Below, piece by piece: positions 44,519-53,136 of a DNA stretch of 64,000 bases (its first letter is position 1; the number at the start of each line of letters is the position of its first letter). This DNA is from Rhodospirillaceae bacterium (GTDB taxonomy: Bacteria; Pseudomonadota; Alphaproteobacteria; Rhodospirillales; JABHCV01), in the NCBI GenBank assembly GCA_018662005.1, contig JABJHA010000015.1:106497-170496 (forward strand), given 5' to 3'. The notes under the pieces are model-generated. The model had not been told where the DNA came from, did not search any database, and was given only the letters and a program-made list of their open reading frames with translations. The position numbers and the translations under genes are program-made.

Positions 44519-45910
44519 ATGGCATCAACATTACGCACCATCACCCCCGTAGACGGCTCGCTTTATGTGGAGCGCGACTACGCCGACGACAAAATGATCG
44601 CAGGAGCCTTAAGCGCTGCCAAAACCGCCCAGATTGAGTGGGCCAGAATGCCCGTCAGTGAGCGCGCAAAAATATGCGAGAAAGCCGTCGATGCCTTCGT
44701 CGCCGAAAAAGAAGGCATCGCCGAAGAACTTTGCTGGCAGATGGGCCGTCCCATTGCCTTTGCCGCAGGCGAGGTCGGTGGCTTTGAAGAACGGGCCCGC
44801 CATATGATTGCCATCGCAGCTGAGGCTCTTTCCGATATCGCCATTGAGGAAAAGCCGGGCTTTACCCGTTACATCCGCCGCCAACCCTTGGGCGTCGTCT
44901 TCGTCATCGCACCGTGGAACTTTCCTTACCTGACAGCGGTTAACGCCTTCATGCCCGCGATCATGGCTGGCAACGCCGTGATCATGAAGCATTCGGCGCA
45001 AACGCCGCTGTGCGCAGAACGCATCGCAGCCGCTTTTGAAAGTGCCGGTCTGCCGCAAGGGATATTCCAATACCTGCACCTGAACCATGCCGACACCGAA
45101 GTCGTCATCAAGGCCGATGAAATTGATTTCGTCGCCTTTACAGGCTCTGTTCCCGGTGGCCAGATGGTCGAGGAAGCCGCCGCCGGCCGCTTTATCGGTG
45201 TTGGCCTGGAACTGGGCGGCAAAGACCCGGGCTACGTTCGCCCCGACGCCGACCTGAACCACGCCATCGAAACCCTTGTTGACGGCGCTTTCTTTAATTC
45301 CGGCCAATCGTGCTGTGGCATTGAACGCATCTATGTCCACGAAGATGTTTATGACGCCTTCGTCGAGGGCGCCGCCGCCTTGGTCAGAACATACAAATTG
45401 GGGAGCCCGCTTGATCCCGAAACCACCATCGGCCCCATGGTCCGGACCGGCGCCGCCGAATATGTACGCGGCCAGATAAAAGACGCCATCGCCGCCGGGG
45501 CCAAGGCCCTGATTGATCCGGCTTTGTTTCCGGCCCACGCCGAGGAAAGCCCCTACCTTGCCCCACAGGTGCTGGTCGATGTCGATCATTCCATGGAAGT
45601 GATGATGGAAGAAAGTTTCGGCCCCGTGGTTGGTATTATGAAGGTGTCTTCCGACGAGCAAGCCATCGCCCTGATGAACGACAGTCCTTATGGTTTAACC
45701 GCTTGTGTCTTCACCAGTGATGTCGATGCGGCAGCGGCGATTGGCGATCAGGTCAACACCGGCACCTGGTTTATGAACCGCTGTGACTATCTGGACCCGG
45801 CCCTGGCCTGGACCGGGGTCAAGAATTCCGGTCGCGGCTGTACTCTTTCAGCCCTTGGATATGACCATCTGACCCGCCCCAAATCTTTCCATTTGAAAAC
45901 TGCTCTTTAA
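44519..45910 (+). CDS. Aldehyde dehydrogenase (NAD(P)+)
   Basis: 463 residues of the ALDH superfamily. Key features: APWNFPYLTAVNAFMPAIMAGN, the nucleotide loop FTGSVPGG, the general-base glutamate in LELGGKDPGYV and the nucleophile cysteine in FFNSGQSCCGIERIYV. It oxidises an aldehyde to the acid, presumably the product of the neighbouring alcohol dehydrogenase. I prefer ATG 44519; a GTG at 44504 adds five residues and has no ribosome binding site. Confidence 0.88.
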   Translation: MASTLRTITPVDGSLYVERDYADDKMIAGALSAAKTAQIEWARMPVSERAKICEKAVDAFVAEKEGIAEELCWQMGRPIAFAAGEVGGFEERARHMIAIAAEALSDIAIEEKPGFTRYIRRQPLGVVFVIAPWNFPYLTAVNAFMPAIMAGNAVIMKHSAQTPLCAERIAAAFESAGLPQGIFQYLHLNHADTEVVIKADEIDFVAFTGSVPGGQMVEEAAAGRFIGVGLELGGKDPGYVRPDADLNHAIETLVDGAFFNSGQSCCGIERIYVHEDVYDAFVEGAAALVRTYKLGSPLDPETTIGPMVRTGAAEYVRGQIKDAIAAGAKALIDPALFPAHAEESPYLAPQVLVDVDHSMEVMMEESFGPVVGIMKVSSDEQAIALMNDSPYGLTACVFTSDVDAAAAIGDQVNTGTWFMNRCDYLDPALAWTGVKNSGRGCTLSALGYDHLTRPKSFHLKTAL

Positions 45911-45921
45911 GGAAACCTGCG

Positions 45922-47100
45922 ATGACAAATGATGCCTCTGCCTTGACTGGCAACTGGAACTTTCCCACCGCCGTTCGTTTCGGCGTTGGTCGTATTGCCG
46001 AACTGGCCGATGCCTGTAAGGCGCTCGGCATGAAACGGCCCTTGCTGGTCACCGACCCCGGCCTGGCCGCCCTGCCCATGGTCGCAGACGCAATCAAGGC
46101 TAACGAGGCTGCCGGAATGCCGACAGGCCTGTTCAGCAATGTTCAACCTAACCCGGTCAGCAAGAACGTTGAAGACGGCATCAAGGTTTTCCGCGACGGT
46201 GATCATGATGGCGTTATCGCTTTTGGTGGTGGCAGTGCTTTGGACGCCGCAAAGGTTGTCGCCTTCATGGCTGGCCAAAGCCGCCCCATGTGGGATTTTG
46301 AAGATATAGGCGACAACTGGACCCGCGCCACCGAAGCCGGCATCGCCCCCATTGTTGCCGTGCCAACCACGTCGGGCACCGGTTCGGAAGTTGGACGTGC
46401 TGGTGTTATCACCAATGAAGAAACCCATACAAAGAAGGTTATCTTCCACCCCATGATGATGCCGGGCATTGTTATTTCCGACCCGGCACTGACGGCTGGT
46501 CTACCGCCCCACATTACCGCAGCAACCGGCATGGACGCCTTTATCCATTGCTTTGAGGCCCTGTGCGCGCCCGGCTATCACCCCATGGCCGAAGGCGTTG
46601 CTGTCGAAGGGATGCGACTGGTCAAGGATTGGCTGCCCGTAGCGGTCGAGGACGGATCAAACCTGACCGCCCGGGCCAACATGTTATGCGCGGCGTCCAT
46701 GGGCGCAACAGCCTTCCAGAAGGGTCTGGGCGCTATCCATTCCCTGGCCCACCCTGTCGGCGCTGTGTACGACACCCACCATGGATTGGCCAACGCTGTC
46801 TTCATGCCCTATGTCATGGATTTCAACCGCGACGCCATATCCAAGCGCATGAATCGTCTGGCCCGATATCTGGGCCTCAAAAATTCCTCCTTCGACGGCA
46901 TTATGGAGTGGACACTGGAATTCAGAAAGTCACTTGATATTCCCCACACGGCCCGTGAGATTGGTGTTGAGGAAAACCGCCTTGATGAATTGGCGGAAAT
47001 GGCGGCCAACGATCCAACAGCCGGTGGCAACCCGATCAAAGTCGGCCCTGCGGATATGAAGAAGATGTACGAGGCGGCAATGGAAGGACGCATTGGTTGA
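45922..47100 (+). CDS. Iron-type (group III) alcohol dehydrogenase
   Basis: 392 residues. GGGSALDAAKVVAF binds the nucleotide, VPTTSGTGSEVGRAGVI is a family signature, and the metal ligands lie in GMDAFIHCFEA (D and H), GLGAIHSLAHPVGA and THHGLAN. It interconverts an alcohol and an aldehyde with NAD(H). Eleven bases after the aldehyde dehydrogenase, so the pair probably performs a two-step oxidation of the same substrate. Ribosome binding site AAGGAAA. Confidence 0.9.
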   Translation: MTNDASALTGNWNFPTAVRFGVGRIAELADACKALGMKRPLLVTDPGLAALPMVADAIKANEAAGMPTGLFSNVQPNPVSKNVEDGIKVFRDGDHDGVIAFGGGSALDAAKVVAFMAGQSRPMWDFEDIGDNWTRATEAGIAPIVAVPTTSGTGSEVGRAGVITNEETHTKKVIFHPMMMPGIVISDPALTAGLPPHITAATGMDAFIHCFEALCAPGYHPMAEGVAVEGMRLVKDWLPVAVEDGSNLTARANMLCAASMGATAFQKGLGAIHSLAHPVGAVYDTHHGLANAVFMPYVMDFNRDAISKRMNRLARYLGLKNSSFDGIMEWTLEFRKSLDIPHTAREIGVEENRLDELAEMAANDPTAGGNPIKVGPADMKKMYEAAMEGRIG

Positions 47101-47729
47101 ACCTGGAAACAGCGCTGCTTGCTTTTACCACTTTATTTGCAACCATCAGCCCGGTTGACGTAGCCGCCCTGTTTGCGGCCTTAACGCCGGGAACATCACC
47201 CAAACAGCGCCGGGTTATGGCGCTTAAGGGGACCCTGATCGCCGCCACGATTCTTCTTGTCTTCGCCATTTTCGGCAATGCGGTCCTGACCAGCCTTGGC
47301 ATCGGATTGCCTGCCTTGCGAACCGCTGGCGGTATCCTTCTGTTGCTCATTTCCATCGACATGGTGTTCGCAAGAACATCGGGCGGCACCTCAACCACCG
47401 ATGACGAAACCGAAGAAGCCGGACACAAGAACGACATTTCCGTTTTCCCCCTGGCAACGCCGCTGATTGCCGGGCCGGGAACCATGGGGGCGGTTATTCT
47501 GTTGATGGCCCAGGTCCATGGTGACTGGCACCGGGAAATCGCCGTCGTCGGGGCGATCATCGCCGTTCTTGTTGTCACCCTTATTATGTTGCTAATGGCC
47601 GGACGCATCCAGAAAATCCTCGGCGTCACCGGCCTTAACGTCATCACCCGCGTCGTCGGGGTGCTGTTGGCGGCGCTGGCGGTACAATTTATCTTCGACG
47701 GCATTGCTTCGAGCGGCCTGTTGGGCTAA
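47097..47729 (+). CDS. MarC-family integral membrane protein
   Basis: 210 residues with six hydrophobic segments and the MarC signature ATPLIAGPGTMGAVILLM. The molecular function of MarC proteins is unknown; the older link to multiple antibiotic resistance was not upheld. TTG start overlaps the alcohol dehydrogenase stop by four bases, with AAGGA upstream. It may be part of the catabolic operon or simply a neighbour. Confidence 0.85.
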   Translation: MNLETALLAFTTLFATISPVDVAALFAALTPGTSPKQRRVMALKGTLIAATILLVFAIFGNAVLTSLGIGLPALRTAGGILLLLISIDMVFARTSGGTSTTDDETEEAGHKNDISVFPLATPLIAGPGTMGAVILLMAQVHGDWHREIAVVGAIIAVLVVTLIMLLMAGRIQKILGVTGLNVITRVVGVLLAALAVQFIFDGIASSGLLG

Positions 47730-47740
47730 ACATCCGCCCC

Positions 47741-48046
47741 ATGACTGACACACCCGAAGAAAATGAAGAGGCCCCAGAGGTCAAGGTTGACGATCCTGTC
47801 GTCGTCGCCATTCTTGATGCTGTTGCCGGTGGTGCTAATCCGACATTCCAGGATGTCGCCCGCAGCATCGCCAAAGAACGGGCGAAGCCAAAAGACGGCC
47901 CCAACCTGTGGCGGCGCTATTTGAACGCTGTTAAGCAACAAGCCGTTCATCTGGCCAAAAACGGACGCATCGAAATCACCCGCAAGGGGGAAGCGGTCGA
48001 CCCCAAAGATTTCAAGGGCATCGTCAAGATGCGCCTGCCGCAATAA
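47741..48046 (+). CDS. DUF3253-like protein
   Basis: 101 residues. The winged-helix-like pattern DVARSIAKERAKPKDGPNLWRRYLNAVKQQAVHLAKNGRIEITRKGEAVDPKDFKGIVKMRLP resembles DUF3253, a small family with an apparent helix-turn-helix fold, here with an acidic N-terminal extension (residues 1-18). Function unknown. Eleven bases after marC; followed by a bidirectional terminator. Confidence 0.7.
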   Translation: MTDTPEENEEAPEVKVDDPVVVAILDAVAGGANPTFQDVARSIAKERAKPKDGPNLWRRYLNAVKQQAVHLAKNGRIEITRKGEAVDPKDFKGIVKMRLPQ

Positions 48047-48051
48047 AAAAC

Positions 48052-48082
48052 GACGGCCCCGATTTAGGAACCGCCGTCTTTT
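48052..48082. terminator. Bidirectional terminator between DUF3253 and ompA-like genes
   Basis: GACGGC (48052-48057) and GCCGTC (48073-48078) flank a 15-base loop. TTTT follows on the plus strand and a run of six A precedes it, giving a T tract on the minus strand. It serves both convergent genes. Confidence 0.7.
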
Positions 48083-48100
48083 AAGCAATTGTCGAAACGA

Positions 48101-48982
48101 TTAGTATTTCAACTTGATCTCAACCCGGCGATTGCCGCGGTTGTTAACGTTGTTGCCGGTATTAACAGCGGTGAAATCTTCACCAAACATCGATGTTTTG
48201 ACCAGTTTCTTCTTCGTCAAACCACCTTCAACGAGTTTCTTCGCAACGGCCTTGGCACGACGGTCAGAAAGCGCGTTGTTATAAACCTGATCACCGGTGG
48301 TATCGGCATGACCTCCAACCTGAACAAGTTTCGGATTGGTGCTCTTGGCCTCTTTAATGGCATTGGCGATTGCAATATTGGCCATATGACCCAGGGCGGA
48401 ACTGTCATGGTCGAAGTAGATTGTATAGGTTCTGGTTTCCGGCTTCATGGGTTTCGGGGCCGGGGCCGGGGCCGGTTCAGGCGTCGGGGCTGGTATGGCC
48501 TTGACCATAATTAAGCCCATCGCTTCTTCAAAATCCGAACGGCATTTGGCAATATCTTCAGGCTGGGTGTTTTCTTCCTGCTCCTGCAACCAGCAATCAA
48601 ATTTGGCCTGGGCGCGTGCGACATGAGCGGCAAAGAAGCCATTCTTTTCTGTCGCCAGGGCATTGATAACGCTGGAACGAGCAAAACTCATTTCCTTGAC
48701 GTTGGCGGCAGGGATTTGCCGGTCAGAAATCATCTGTGGTGGAAAATCGGCCCCGCCAGCTGCTTGGCTGGCCCGGTCGGCAAAGAAGGCTGCGTCTTCC
48801 CAGTCATCTTCTTTGTCTTCTTCACGGGCGAGCATCAGGTATTCCTTGTGCAAGGCGTCTTTGAAATTATCCCCTGACGTTGCCTGACTCTCTACCATAG
48901 CCAAGTCATAATCAAATGCCGCACAGGCCGAAACAAGAGCGGCGACGAATAAAGCTGTCAATAATTGAATTGGTTTTTTCAT
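48101..48982 (-). CDS. OmpA-family peptidoglycan-binding lipoprotein
   Basis: 293 residues. The signal peptide ends in a lipobox LVSAC, making C20 the likely lipidation site. The middle part (about 30-165) is helical with no domain I recognise. After a Pro/Ala-rich linker (TPEPAPAPAPKPMKP) comes an OmpA C-terminal domain (about 185-293) with YFDHDSSAL, GGHADTTGDQVYNNALSDRRA and NNRGNRRVEIKL. It should tether the outer membrane to peptidoglycan. Directly repeated sequence lies 75-120 bases upstream. Confidence 0.87.
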   Translation of the reverse strand: MKKPIQLLTALFVAALVSACAAFDYDLAMVESQATSGDNFKDALHKEYLMLAREEDKEDDWEDAAFFADRASQAAGGADFPPQMISDRQIPAANVKEMSFARSSVINALATEKNGFFAAHVARAQAKFDCWLQEQEENTQPEDIAKCRSDFEEAMGLIMVKAIPAPTPEPAPAPAPKPMKPETRTYTIYFDHDSSALGHMANIAIANAIKEAKSTNPKLVQVGGHADTTGDQVYNNALSDRRAKAVAKKLVEGGLTKKKLVKTSMFGEDFTAVNTGNNVNNRGNRRVEIKLKY

Positions 48983-49054
48983 AGAACTTCCCTCGGGGTT
49001 TCATTGATTTTTATAGGCCATGGCGAGCAATCTTTATTGCTCTTCCATGCATTT

Positions 49055-49103
49055 ATTCATTGTGGGGAGAGTTTATAATATTCATTGTGGGGAGAGTTTA
49101 TAA
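49055..49103. repeat. 24-bp direct repeat, two copies
   Basis: ATTCATTGTGGGGAGAGTTTATAA occurs at 49055-49078 and again at 49080-49103 (24 of 24 identical, period 25). It lies between two minus-strand genes, upstream of the OmpA-like gene. Each copy read on the minus strand begins TTATAAAC, so duplicated promoter or binding-site DNA is possible. Confidence 0.85.
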
Positions 49104-49127
49104 CTTTTTCAATGTAAATGAGAACTA

Positions 49128-49835
49128 TTAGGGTTTTTTACGCCATTCCTTTGCATACTGCTTGCCCCTGCCGATCTGAAACTTGTTCATTTTTTCAATC
49201 AGATACTTGCGTGCCCGCACAGGATCATAAATACGATTGACGGCCATGGCCTGTTCACGACCGGGTATCGCCAGGGTGTACCATTTGTAGGCTTCGATAT
49301 AATCCCGCTCGACGGCCCATCCTTCCTCATACATTGCGCCAAGCACATGTTGGGCGACATGGTGGCCCTGACGAGCGGCTTTTTCGTACCAACTGAAAGC
49401 TTCGACATAGTCCTGGGAGACGCCCTGGCCCAGAAAAGACAACTGCCCCATGGCAAACTGTGCTTCCGGCAACCGGCCAAGATTTGCCGCCAACCTGTAC
49501 CATTCGGCTGCACGCCCCATATTTTGCTTGATGCCTTCACCGGTCTGATAAATCAGTCCCAGTTTATACTGGGCCCCGCTATGTCCCTGCTCAGCGGCCC
49601 TGCCGTACCATTTGAATGCCTGGGGAATATCTTTCTCCAACCCCGCACCCAATCGATAGGCTTCACCAAGTTTATATTCAGCATTAACGTCACCGGCCCC
49701 TGCACGGGACAGCAAGGTACGGATTTCAACCGGCATCTGAGCACCGGTATACTTATTGACCTGACCGCTAATAAACCAGGAGCCGGCGCCACCTGCGGCG
49801 ATCAACAAGATAAAAAGAAAGATAAATCGAACCAT
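49128..49835 (-). CDS. Sel1-repeat protein, membrane-anchored
   Basis: 235 residues. A signal anchor (FIFLFILLIAAGGAGSWFI, 4-22) is followed by four Sel1-like repeats between about 45 and 190, each with the pattern A-x-Y-x-L-G-x2-Y...G-V...A-x3-Y-x-x-A-A-x-x-G (for example AEYKLGEAYRLGAGLEKD, AQYKLGLIYQTGEG). These solenoid repeats mediate protein contacts; the partner is unknown. Probably faces the periplasm. Confidence 0.82.
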   Translation of the reverse strand: MVRFIFLFILLIAAGGAGSWFISGQVNKYTGAQMPVEIRTLLSRAGAGDVNAEYKLGEAYRLGAGLEKDIPQAFKWYGRAAEQGHSGAQYKLGLIYQTGEGIKQNMGRAAEWYRLAANLGRLPEAQFAMGQLSFLGQGVSQDYVEAFSWYEKAARQGHHVAQHVLGAMYEEGWAVERDYIEAYKWYTLAIPGREQAMAVNRIYDPVRARKYLIEKMNKFQIGRGKQYAKEWRKKP

Positions 49836-49879
49836 TGGAAGAGTAGCTTAAAGCATGACAGGGGCGATGGGAATCAACC

Positions 49880-50212
49880 TTATGGGGCGGTGTCCAGATT
49901 ATGGTCGTTATCTCCCATCTTGCGCTGATTCCCCTGATAGGGATCAGGCCTGTCGTAACAGACAGGCTTGCCGATTGTCCGGTAACACCAGACCTTGGGC
50001 TTCGGATTGGGTTCATTTTCCTGACAGTAGGTACGGCCATTGTTTGTCCGCACAGTCGAGCAATCCTTACCGCTGGCATAGGAAACGATATGGTCGCTGA
50101 ATGTCTTGCCCGTACTAACGGCGCTTACACCTTCAACAGCACTGATCGGTGAGAACAATGAGGTGCAGGCCCCAAGCGAGAATAAAATGAAAGCGGCAAA
50201 AAGTGCGCGCAT
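49880..50212 (-). CDS. Small cysteine-containing lipoprotein
   Basis: 110 residues from ATG 50212. Signal peptide with lipobox SLGAC, lipidated at C16. The mature part has four further cysteines in DCSTVRTNNGRTYCQEN and VWCYRTIGKPVCYDRP, spaced for two disulfides. I do not recognise the family by name. A TTG at 50236 would add eight residues but breaks the compact signal peptide. Same strand as the Sel1 gene, 44 bases upstream of it. Confidence 0.72.
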   Translation of the reverse strand: MRALFAAFILFSLGACTSLFSPISAVEGVSAVSTGKTFSDHIVSYASGKDCSTVRTNNGRTYCQENEPNPKPKVWCYRTIGKPVCYDRPDPYQGNQRKMGDNDHNLDTAP

Positions 50213-50370
50213 CGTCCGAATAACTCCTGATACCAATGTGCTAACAGATAGTGCGCCTTTTCGGTTAAAACCGGGTTAACAGAGGCAGCTGATTTTTTTC
50301 TTTTAAAACAACTGGTTATCAATTTATTGCCCGTTGCGTGTCAGACAGAACAAATGAACGGACGGGCTTT

Positions 50371-50404
50371 CCTTGATTGATCGCACAATATTGTCTAATC
50401 AAGG
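50371..50404. promoter_or_regulatory. Nested palindrome upstream of the thioredoxin-like gene
   Basis: Outer arms CCTTGATT (50371-50378) and AATCAAGG (50397-50404) enclose a perfect inner palindrome ACAATATTGT (50385-50394). It ends 37 bases before the ATG, in a 229-base divergent intergenic region. Likely an operator; the binding protein is unknown. Confidence 0.45.
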
Positions 50405-50441
50405 GCTCCAATTGGATAAATTTGTCAGGTAATAATACGTC

Positions 50442-51005
50442 ATGGTGTCCCTTGAGACCCCGATTTGCGATTTTGGCTGGAAAGCCCCGGACTTCACCCT
50501 TGAGGGGGTGGACGGTAAAACTTATAGCCTTAAGGATGTCTCGGGACCAAACGGTGTCCTGGTCATTTTCATCTGCAACCATTGCCCCTATGTGAAGGCG
50601 ATCCTGGATCGTCTTGTCCGTGATGCAAAGGAATTGCAGACCTGCGGAATTGGCGTGATTGCCATCATGTCCAACGATCCGACTGACTATCCGGAAGATT
50701 CATTTGAAAACATGAAAACCGTCGCCCGGGAAAATGGCTTCACTTTCCCTTACGTCATTGATCCAAGTCAGCAAACCGCCCGCGCCTACGACGCTGTTTG
50801 CACACCCGATTTCTTTGGTTTTGATAAGGATATGGGCCTGCAATATCGGGGACGCCTCGATTCATCAAAGAAAGACCCGGGACCAGTGGACGCCCGTCGC
50901 GATCTGCTTGAAGCGATGAAACAGGTTATTGAAACCGGTCAAGGACCGGCAGAGCAAATCCCTTCCATGGGTTGCTCGATAAAATGGATTAACGAAAACG
51001 AATAA
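50442..51005 (+). CDS. Thioredoxin-like / AhpC-TSA-fold protein
   Basis: 187 residues. The peroxiredoxin-like fold shows KAPDFTLEGVDGKTYSLKD and the active-site motif FICNHCPYVKA with C45 and C48, a CxxC in place of the single peroxidatic cysteine of true peroxiredoxins. This subgroup is common in bacteria as 'thioredoxin family protein' with no assigned substrate. No signal peptide, so cytoplasmic. Monocistronic by position. Confidence 0.82.
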   Translation: MVSLETPICDFGWKAPDFTLEGVDGKTYSLKDVSGPNGVLVIFICNHCPYVKAILDRLVRDAKELQTCGIGVIAIMSNDPTDYPEDSFENMKTVARENGFTFPYVIDPSQQTARAYDAVCTPDFFGFDKDMGLQYRGRLDSSKKDPGPVDARRDLLEAMKQVIETGQGPAEQIPSMGCSIKWINENE

Positions 51006-51080
51006 GCGTATTTGCCTTCCTTGTGGCAGGGGGATATTTTGGTCAGTTCAAGCTGACAATCTGAATTTTGGAGAGAAGAC

Positions 51081-51743
51081 GTGGCCGAGCCAATTGAAGA
51101 AGGCATATTCCGCGAAATAGACGATGAACTGCGTCAGGAGCAGTTCGCCAAGCTGTGGAAACGTTACGGCAGGATTTTTGTTGTAGGGGCAGTTCTCGTT
51201 GTCACCACCGTCGCCGGCTACAAAGCCTGGGAAAGTTACGATATTTCCAATCGGGGCCAGCAGGGTGAGCGCTTTGCAGCATCCCTTCGCCTGGCCCAGG
51301 ATGGCAATGGAGAAGCAGCCCTTGATGCCTTGAATATCTTCAACAGTGAAGCCGGTGCCGGCTATCAGATGCTTTCCGGATTTAACGCCGCCGCCCTGAT
51401 GGCCGATCAGGGAGATGATGGCGGCGCCATTGCCGCTTACGACAAACTGGCGGGCGACAGCTCCCTTCAATCAGTCTATCGTGATTTGGCCGTACTTCTT
51501 GGCGCCATTTCGCGCCTCAACAATGGCGAAGACAGCGCCGCGTTGACAGACCGTCTGACGCCATTATCGGCGAGTGAAAACCCCTGGCAGCACAGTGCCC
51601 GGGAATTGATGGCGGTTGTCGCCCAGCAAGCTGGCGACAAAGCCAAGGCGCGTGAACTGTTTAAGGCGTTATCGGAAGACGCCACGGCGCCCCAGGGCAT
51701 CCGTCAGCGAGCCGGAGAAATGCTGGCAGCTTTAGCCGAATAA
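51081..51743 (+). CDS. YfgM-like membrane-anchored TPR protein
   Basis: 220 residues: a cytoplasmic N-terminus, one helix (IFVVGAVLVVTTVAGYKAW, 32-50) and a C-terminal TPR-like domain (TPR_21). E. coli YfgM links SecYEG to periplasmic chaperones. The order YfgM-like, bamB, der matches the yfgM-bamB-der order of gammaproteobacteria, which supports the assignment. GTG start with GGAG upstream. Confidence 0.82.
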   Translation: MAEPIEEGIFREIDDELRQEQFAKLWKRYGRIFVVGAVLVVTTVAGYKAWESYDISNRGQQGERFAASLRLAQDGNGEAALDALNIFNSEAGAGYQMLSGFNAAALMADQGDDGGAIAAYDKLAGDSSLQSVYRDLAVLLGAISRLNNGEDSAALTDRLTPLSASENPWQHSARELMAVVAQQAGDKAKARELFKALSEDATAPQGIRQRAGEMLAALAE

Positions 51744-51756
51744 AGGGAACTGAGAC

Positions 51757-53124
51757 ATGGCTGTTAAGAAAACCAACATAATGAGCATCAGAACCATAGG
51801 CAGCACAGCGATTGTCGCAGGTCTGCTGCTGCTTGGTGGCTGTGAATCCCTGACCGGACCAGGTGGAATTTTTGGTGATGAAGTAAAAATACCACTTCCT
51901 GGTGAACGCATTTCTGTTTTGAAACACCGGCGCTCCCTAAATCCAGACCCTGAATTTGCCGAAAAAGAAATTCTTCTTCCAGCCCCCTCGCCCAATACGG
52001 ATTGGCCCCAGGCTGGCGGTTATGCCAACCACGCCATGCACCATATTGCGATCAGCGATAATCTGGGTTTTGCCTGGTCCGCCGATGTTGGTGATGGCGC
52101 AGACGAAGCCATCAGGTTGATCGGATCCCCGATCGTCGCAGGTGGTCGTGCCTATGCTATGGACACGGGTTCAAACGTCAGTGCCTTTGACGCCAAGTCA
52201 GGAAAGCAGTTGTGGCGAACGTCCCTGACCCCGGATGAAGAAGATGACGACCATATCAGTGGTGGACTGGCCTACGAGGATGGCAAAATTTACGTCACCA
52301 CCGGTTTTGCGCAGGTCATTTCACTGGACGCGGGTAGCGGCAAAATATTATGGCGTAAATCCCTGGCTGGCCCCATGCGCACGGCGCCTACGGCGCGGGG
52401 TGGACGGGTTTTCGCCATTACGGTCGATAGCCGCATGTACGCCCTGAACGGCGCCACAGGCGAAGAATTATGGACCTTCGCCGGTATATCGAAAATCGCC
52501 AGTTTGCTGGGCGGAGCAAGCCCGGCCGTCGATAGTGGTGTCGTCGTTGCCCCGTTTGCTTCGGGCGAACTGGTCGCCCTGAAGGTGGAAAATGGTCGCG
52601 TGTTGTGGAGCCAGTCTTTGACCACGACCCGCCGTACGGATGTTGTTTCGGCTCTTTCCCATATTCGGGGCCGCCCCATCATCGACCGTGGCCGGGTTTT
52701 CGCCATTTCCCATGGCGGCTTGATGGTTTCCATCGATCTGCGCAGTGGCAGACGCATTTGGGACAAGGAAATCGGTGGCTTGTCCAGCCCCTGGGTCGCC
52801 GGGGACTATATCTTCTTATTAACCAATGATGCTGAAATAGCAGCCATTTCCCGTGAAACCGGCTCCGTACACTGGGTCCGGACGTTACCTCAATACGAAG
52901 ATCCCGAAACCCGGGATTTCCCGATTGTCTGGAACGGTCCGCTGCTTGCCAGCGACAGGCTGATCATCTCAAGCTCCATTGGCGAAGTTTATGCTGTATC
53001 ACCATATGACGGGCGCATCATGGGCAAGATTGACATGCCATCGGGAATATCCGTACCGCCGATCATTGCCGGGGGCCGCGTCTTCTTTCTTGCTGATAAC
53101 GCCGACCTGGTTGCTTATCAATAA
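51757..53124 (+). CDS. bamB: Outer-membrane assembly lipoprotein BamB
   Basis: 455 residues. Lipobox LLGGC places the lipidated cysteine at 29. The rest is a PQQ-type beta-propeller with repeated G-x-L/V-x-W blades (ALDAKSG-like FDAKSGKQLWRTSL, LDAGSGKILWRKSL, LNGATGEELWTFAG, IDLRSGRRIWDKEI). BamB is a scaffold subunit of the BAM complex. Longer than E. coli BamB by about 60 residues, mostly at the N-terminus. 13 bases after the YfgM-like gene. Confidence 0.9.
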   Translation: MAVKKTNIMSIRTIGSTAIVAGLLLLGGCESLTGPGGIFGDEVKIPLPGERISVLKHRRSLNPDPEFAEKEILLPAPSPNTDWPQAGGYANHAMHHIAISDNLGFAWSADVGDGADEAIRLIGSPIVAGGRAYAMDTGSNVSAFDAKSGKQLWRTSLTPDEEDDDHISGGLAYEDGKIYVTTGFAQVISLDAGSGKILWRKSLAGPMRTAPTARGGRVFAITVDSRMYALNGATGEELWTFAGISKIASLLGGASPAVDSGVVVAPFASGELVALKVENGRVLWSQSLTTTRRTDVVSALSHIRGRPIIDRGRVFAISHGGLMVSIDLRSGRRIWDKEIGGLSSPWVAGDYIFLLTNDAEIAAISRETGSVHWVRTLPQYEDPETRDFPIVWNGPLLASDRLIISSSIGEVYAVSPYDGRIMGKIDMPSGISVPPIIAGGRVFFLADNADLVAYQ

Positions 53125-53136
53125 CCTGAACGAACC

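Noticed and set aside
44609..45661. A 350-residue minus-strand frame opposite the aldehyde dehydrogenase gene
   Set aside because: A GC-skewed shadow frame; the plus strand carries all ALDH catalytic motifs.
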